NCBI RefSeq assembly: GCF_963511525.1
Contig: NZ_CAUPIY010000001.1
Span: 186,001-250,000, forward strand
Direction: 5' to 3'
DNA length: 64,000 bases
Source of the DNA: Mobiluncus sp963511525
Lineage (GTDB): Bacteria; Actinomycetota; Actinomycetes; Actinomycetales; Actinomycetaceae
Part shown: positions 61,289 to 64,000 of the stretch, piece by piece
Layout of the letters: the number at the start of each line of letters is the position of its first letter
Numbering within the stretch: the first letter of the stretch is position 1
Translations under genes and position numbers: made by a program
Notes under the pieces: generated by a model
What the model was told of the DNA's origin: nothing
The model's database searches: none
Seen by the model: the letters and a program-made list of their open reading frames with translations, nothing else

Positions 61289-61552
61289 CTACATATGCTG
61301 GTAAATATCTTGGGGCTTAAAGCCTTTCGCCACCATCATGACCTGCAAGTGATAAATGAGCTGTGACATCTCAATCTGAGCCGCTTCCTCCGATTCGTAT
61401 TCGCACGCCATCCACACTTCGGCGGCTTCTTCTACGATTTTTTTGCCGATGCCGTGGACTCCCCTGTCCAGTTCCTCAACAGTACGGGACCCCTCCGGGC
61501 GCTCGTTCTTTCGGCTCACAATAATCTGGTACAGGTCTTCAAAATTATTCAC
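61289..61552 (-). CDS. hisE: Phosphoribosyl-ATP pyrophosphatase HisE
   Basis: Second step of histidine synthesis, hydrolysing PR-ATP to PR-AMP. The 87-residue all-helical protein shows KIVEEAAEVWMACEYE, the metal-binding MazG-like motif, and QLIYHLQVMMVAKG. GTG 61552 has a TACTCT -10 box six bases upstream and no ribosome site, suggesting leaderless mRNA. HisE is separate from HisI here, the usual actinobacterial state, and pairs with hisG. Confidence 0.95.
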   Translation of the reverse strand: MNNFEDLYQIIVSRKNERPEGSRTVEELDRGVHGIGKKIVEEAAEVWMACEYESEEAAQIEMSQLIYHLQVMMVAKGFKPQDIYQHM

Positions 61553-61558
61553 TCTCTA

Positions 61559-61564
61559 AGAGTA
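61559..61564 (-). promoter_or_regulatory. -10 box of leaderless hisE mRNA
   Basis: On the minus strand TACTCT is followed by six bases (TAGAGA) and the GTG start. Confidence 0.5.
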
Positions 61565-61611
61565 TGCAACCTCGCCGCGTTTTAAAAATCTCTATCCTGA
61601 CGGCCAGGGCT

Positions 61612-62904
61612 CTAGGCGGTTTGGTAAGTAAACTTTCCGACCAACGTATCCAATCCCTTGGCCTGGTGAGCCAACGTGGCTGCCGTAGTGGAAACCTCAC
61701 CCGCGGTGCTGGCGTTCTGTTCGGACAACGTCACCGCTGTGTGCATCAGCTCGCTCATCTGCCCCACGCATTCATTCATCTGGGTCAACGATTCCATGAG
61801 ATGTTTCGCGGAGGTGTCCTGAGCACTCAAGGACTCGGAAATCTGAACCTGGACCTGCGCCATCTCTTCGACCACTCGCGAGATGCTTTCAATCTCCTGT
61901 ACCGCCTGCACCGTCGAATCTTGAATAGAGGTGACTTTCGTTTCGACCTCGTGCGTGGCGCCCGCAGTTTCAGTAGCGAGGCTCTTAACCTGGTCCGCCA
62001 CCACGGCGAAACCTTCTCCGGCGTCTCCCGCGCGCGCCGCTTCGATGGTGGCGTTCAGTGCCAGCAGGTTCGTTTGTTCGGCGATGTCCGCAATTATCTT
62101 TACCACGGAAGAAATTTCGTCGGCCGCCTGGTTCAAAGCCGTGACGCAGGCGGTGGCTTGCCCCACAGCCTGCACCGCATCGTCAGAAAGACCGGCGGCA
62201 ATCTCGGTGGCGTGGCGTATCGTCACCATCTCTTTTTGCAGCTCCATGCGGGACTCGTCAGCCCCGGCAGAAGCCTGACGTGACATCTCGGTCTTCGTCA
62301 AAGCCTGTTCCAAAGTTTCGGAAGTATTTTGCGCCACCTGGCTGGAATCAGCGGAAGTCACGCCCAGTTCCCCCGATGCCCTATCAACGTTATCGGAAGC
62401 CGCCTTTACCGTGCCCATAGTTTCCGCCAAAACTCGGATAGCTTGCCGCAGTTTCCACGACATTCCCGCCAAATCGTCGGCTCCCATGACTTTGGGCAAA
62501 ACGGTGAAGTTCCCGGCACTCAAAGCTTCCACCGAGGCGTTCAATGTTTTAATCTGTCGGGTGACCTGGATAATGACCACCACTATGGGGGTCATTACGA
62601 AAATGCAGGCCAAAATGACGGTGACGATGACCACCACGATTCCGATGTTCAACAGGTGTTGGGCTTCGGCTAGAGCCTTGACCGTGGCTTGGTTGGTGGC
62701 TGTAGCGCCGGCCTTTTGCAAAGCCTGCGCAATCAAGATCAGGAACACGGTGGTAGAACCGGCGACCATGCACGCTGAAAAAATTGTGATAACCCCATTC
62801 ATCAGCAATTTCTTGGTCAGAGTCCACCCGGCTCGAAATTGTTTATCCGTTTCACGAGGCGGTTGGGTCGGGAGTTGCGCGCTTTCCTGTTCCATCGTTG
62901 CCAT
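61612..62904 (-). CDS. Methyl-accepting chemotaxis protein
   Basis: A chemoreceptor of 430 residues. Two membrane helices (about 35-63 and 85-112) enclose only about 20 residues, so there is no sizeable external ligand domain and it may sense cytoplasmic or membrane signals. A HAMP-like segment (about 112-165) and a cytoplasmic coiled-coil signalling domain follow, with the hairpin tip EQTNLLALNATIEAARAGDAG...VVADQVKSLA that binds CheA/CheW. No other chemotaxis or flagellar gene is in the window. Its presence implies motility. It precedes hisE on the same strand by 59 bases. Confidence 0.94.
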   Translation of the reverse strand: MATMEQESAQLPTQPPRETDKQFRAGWTLTKKLLMNGVITIFSACMVAGSTTVFLILIAQALQKAGATATNQATVKALAEAQHLLNIGIVVVIVTVILACIFVMTPIVVVIIQVTRQIKTLNASVEALSAGNFTVLPKVMGADDLAGMSWKLRQAIRVLAETMGTVKAASDNVDRASGELGVTSADSSQVAQNTSETLEQALTKTEMSRQASAGADESRMELQKEMVTIRHATEIAAGLSDDAVQAVGQATACVTALNQAADEISSVVKIIADIAEQTNLLALNATIEAARAGDAGEGFAVVADQVKSLATETAGATHEVETKVTSIQDSTVQAVQEIESISRVVEEMAQVQVQISESLSAQDTSAKHLMESLTQMNECVGQMSELMHTAVTLSEQNASTAGEVSTTAATLAHQAKGLDTLVGKFTYQTA

Positions 62905-62963
62905 AAGGTTTGCCTAACTACATACGCGAGTGCGGTTTTCTGCATTTATTTTAACAATACAGG

Positions 62964-62996
62964 GCGGGATTCGGGTCTGTACCACCCGAATCCCGC
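62964..62996 (-). terminator. Probable terminator of the substrate-binding protein gene
   Basis: Perfect 13-base arms GCGGGATTCGGGT and ACCCGAATCCCGC with a seven-base loop lie 14 bases after the stop of the NMT1-like gene. The following minus-strand tract is only moderately T-rich. Confidence 0.7.
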
Positions 62997-63010
62997 GAAA
63001 TGCCTCGAAT

Positions 63011-64000
63011 TTACTTTGTGGCGGATGACTTGGCGTGCAGGGATTGCCACGGCCTAGCGATTTTTTCCAAACCTGCCTGATCCAAAGAACTGAGGTCAAC
63101 TTTGTCGTCCAAAGCCCCGACCTGGCCCAAAAGGGCAATCATTGCCTTAAACTTTTGCGGGTCAGGCGCGGCAGCGCGTCCGGGGTCAGCCGGGTCGTAG
63201 TTGGGCAGATGTTCCAACTCCAGCGTCGCCAAGTTGACTTTCTGGGCAGCCTGCAGGGAGGCGGCAGTGTTCAGCGTTTGGTCATACTTTTTCGTGTATT
63301 CCACCGCTTTTTCCGGATCCTGCTGGATACTGTTGATGGCTTGGGCCATAGCGTTGATGACACCCTCATTCGCGGCGTCCTGGTTTTCACACTGTTCGCC
63401 GGTCGTCACCACGGCCGCACCCACCAAAGGAAGATTCGGCGGCAGGGGAATCTCGGTCACCTCCAGCCCCGCCAGCTGGAACTGCACCAGGTCGTTATTG
63501 GAAAACCCGACCACCGCATCGACTTTCCCGGTAGCCATCTGAGTCTGCTGGGTATATCCGATTTCCGAAATATTTACGTCCTCAAGGCTCAAACCCGCCT
63601 GCTGTAAACCTGCCTGGAAACCAAACCAGCTCGAGCCAAACCGGCCGGGGACGCCTACAGTTTTCCCTTTCAAATCGGCCCAGGAGGTAATCCCTGACTG
63701 CTTGGTTGCGATAACTTCCACCGGATATTTTTGGTACAGGATACCCGTCACGCACAAATCCATACCGGCCGAAATCGCCTGCACTGCTTCGTCAGCAAAC
63801 GCCACCACGTAGTCCTCTTTATGGGACAGAAGAGCGTTGAACAGTCCCTCATCGGCTCCGTGATGACGCAGGTGAACGGGCTGGAGGCGCTCTCCCCCGC
63901 CGTTATCCCAACGGAACAGCTGGTCTTGGGCCGCCACATAGAACGGTGCGAACTGCACGTTGGGGATATACGTCAAACCGATTGTGACCGCCCGGTCCGC
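63011..64000 (-). CDS. NMT1/THI5-like ABC transporter substrate-binding protein (partial)
   Basis: The visible 329 residues are the mature and C-terminal part of an extracytoplasmic solute-binding protein; the start lies beyond the right edge. LTYIPNVQFAPFYVAAQDQLF is the usual opening of the NMT1/ThiY-type domain, and GKTVGVPGRFGSSWFGF and VDAVVGFSNNDLVQF match later parts of the fold. Thiamine-precursor, riboflavin/purine-like or sulfonate uptake are all possible. The partner permease and ATPase genes are probably outside the window. The signal peptide is not visible. Confidence 0.86.
   Translation of the reverse strand, partial: ADRAVTIGLTYIPNVQFAPFYVAAQDQLFRWDNGGGERLQPVHLRHHGADEGLFNALLSHKEDYVVAFADEAVQAISAGMDLCVTGILYQKYPVEVIATKQSGITSWADLKGKTVGVPGRFGSSWFGFQAGLQQAGLSLEDVNISEIGYTQQTQMATGKVDAVVGFSNNDLVQFQLAGLEVTEIPLPPNLPLVGAAVVTTGEQCENQDAANEGVINAMAQAINSIQQDPEKAVEYTKKYDQTLNTAASLQAAQKVNLATLELEHLPNYDPADPGRAAAPDPQKFKAMIALLGQVGALDDKVDLSSLDQAGLEKIARPWQSLHAKSSATK

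Noticed and set aside
1..64000. CRISPR arrays, insertion sequences, prophage or integrated elements
   Set aside because: No regularly spaced repeats, transposase or integrase motifs or attachment duplications were seen; gene content and order look like conserved chromosome.

Overview
The window is chromosomal DNA from an actinobacterium, moderately GC-rich for the phylum by eye. The main evidence is the Pup ligation genes (dop, pup, pafA), rbpA, the FHA protein garA with MerR-type neighbours, an ANTAR response regulator, helY, a fused PafB-PafC regulator, a Ppm1/Lnt pair and actinobacterial-type LexA operators. A methyl-accepting chemotaxis protein points to a motile member. A motile Actinomycetaceae species such as Mobiluncus would fit, but that is inference. 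Several blocks keep the gene order known from Mycobacterium tuberculosis (pdtaR-polA-rpsA-coaE-uvrB-uvrA; garA-ftsR-second MerR; rbpA facing ppm1). No insertion sequence, prophage, rRNA or CRISPR array was seen, and no gene-free stretch exceeds about 300 bases.

Layout. 1-5.1 kb: Pup operon (a partial upstream gene, dop, pup, pafA) ending in a membrane protein with two FKBP-like domains; no 20S proteasome genes lie between pup and pafA, and Pup already ends in Gly-Gly-Glu. 5.1-8.4 kb: hisF, hisI, trpC, lgt. 8.4-10.7 kb: a small orphan gene with a structured leader, then umuDC under a perfect SOS box. 10.8-18.3 kb: alcohol dehydrogenase, DUF1846 protein, DUF4032 kinase-like protein, and an ABC-2 exporter (one ATPase, two permeases). 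18.4-29.8 kb: a Leu-anticodon tRNA, pdtaR, a thioesterase, polA, a dicarboxylate/amino-acid symporter, rpsA, glycerate kinase, coaE, uvrB. 30-36.6 kb: proline use (putP, putA) and a terC gene behind a yybP-ykoY (Mn2+) riboswitch. 36.6-39.7 kb: a secreted trypsin-like protease with cell-wall-binding repeats, a bile-acid-symporter-family protein and a YciI protein. 39.7-43.9 kb: uvrA, msrB and a DsbA-like thiol protein. 44-49.1 kb: a very large DUF3320-type helicase-like protein. 49.2-51.8 kb: garA, ftsR, a second MerR regulator and rbpA. 51.8-59.1 kb: one minus-strand operon pafBC - small membrane protein - helY - lnt - ppm1. 59.1-64 kb: DUF3866 protein, hisG, hisE, a chemotaxis receptor, and an NMT1-like substrate-binding protein cut by the window end.

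How the parts relate. Genome maintenance dominates: umuDC, polA, uvrB, uvrA, helY and the DNA-damage activator PafBC. Many genes appear to be leaderless, with a TANNNT -10 box 6-7 bases before the start codon (DUF4032, polA, uvrB, protease, uvrA, umuD, pafBC, DUF3866, hisE). The lipoprotein enzymes Lgt and Lnt are both present, and Lnt and the dolichol-phosphate-mannose-synthase-like Ppm1 are separate overlapping genes rather than one fused gene.
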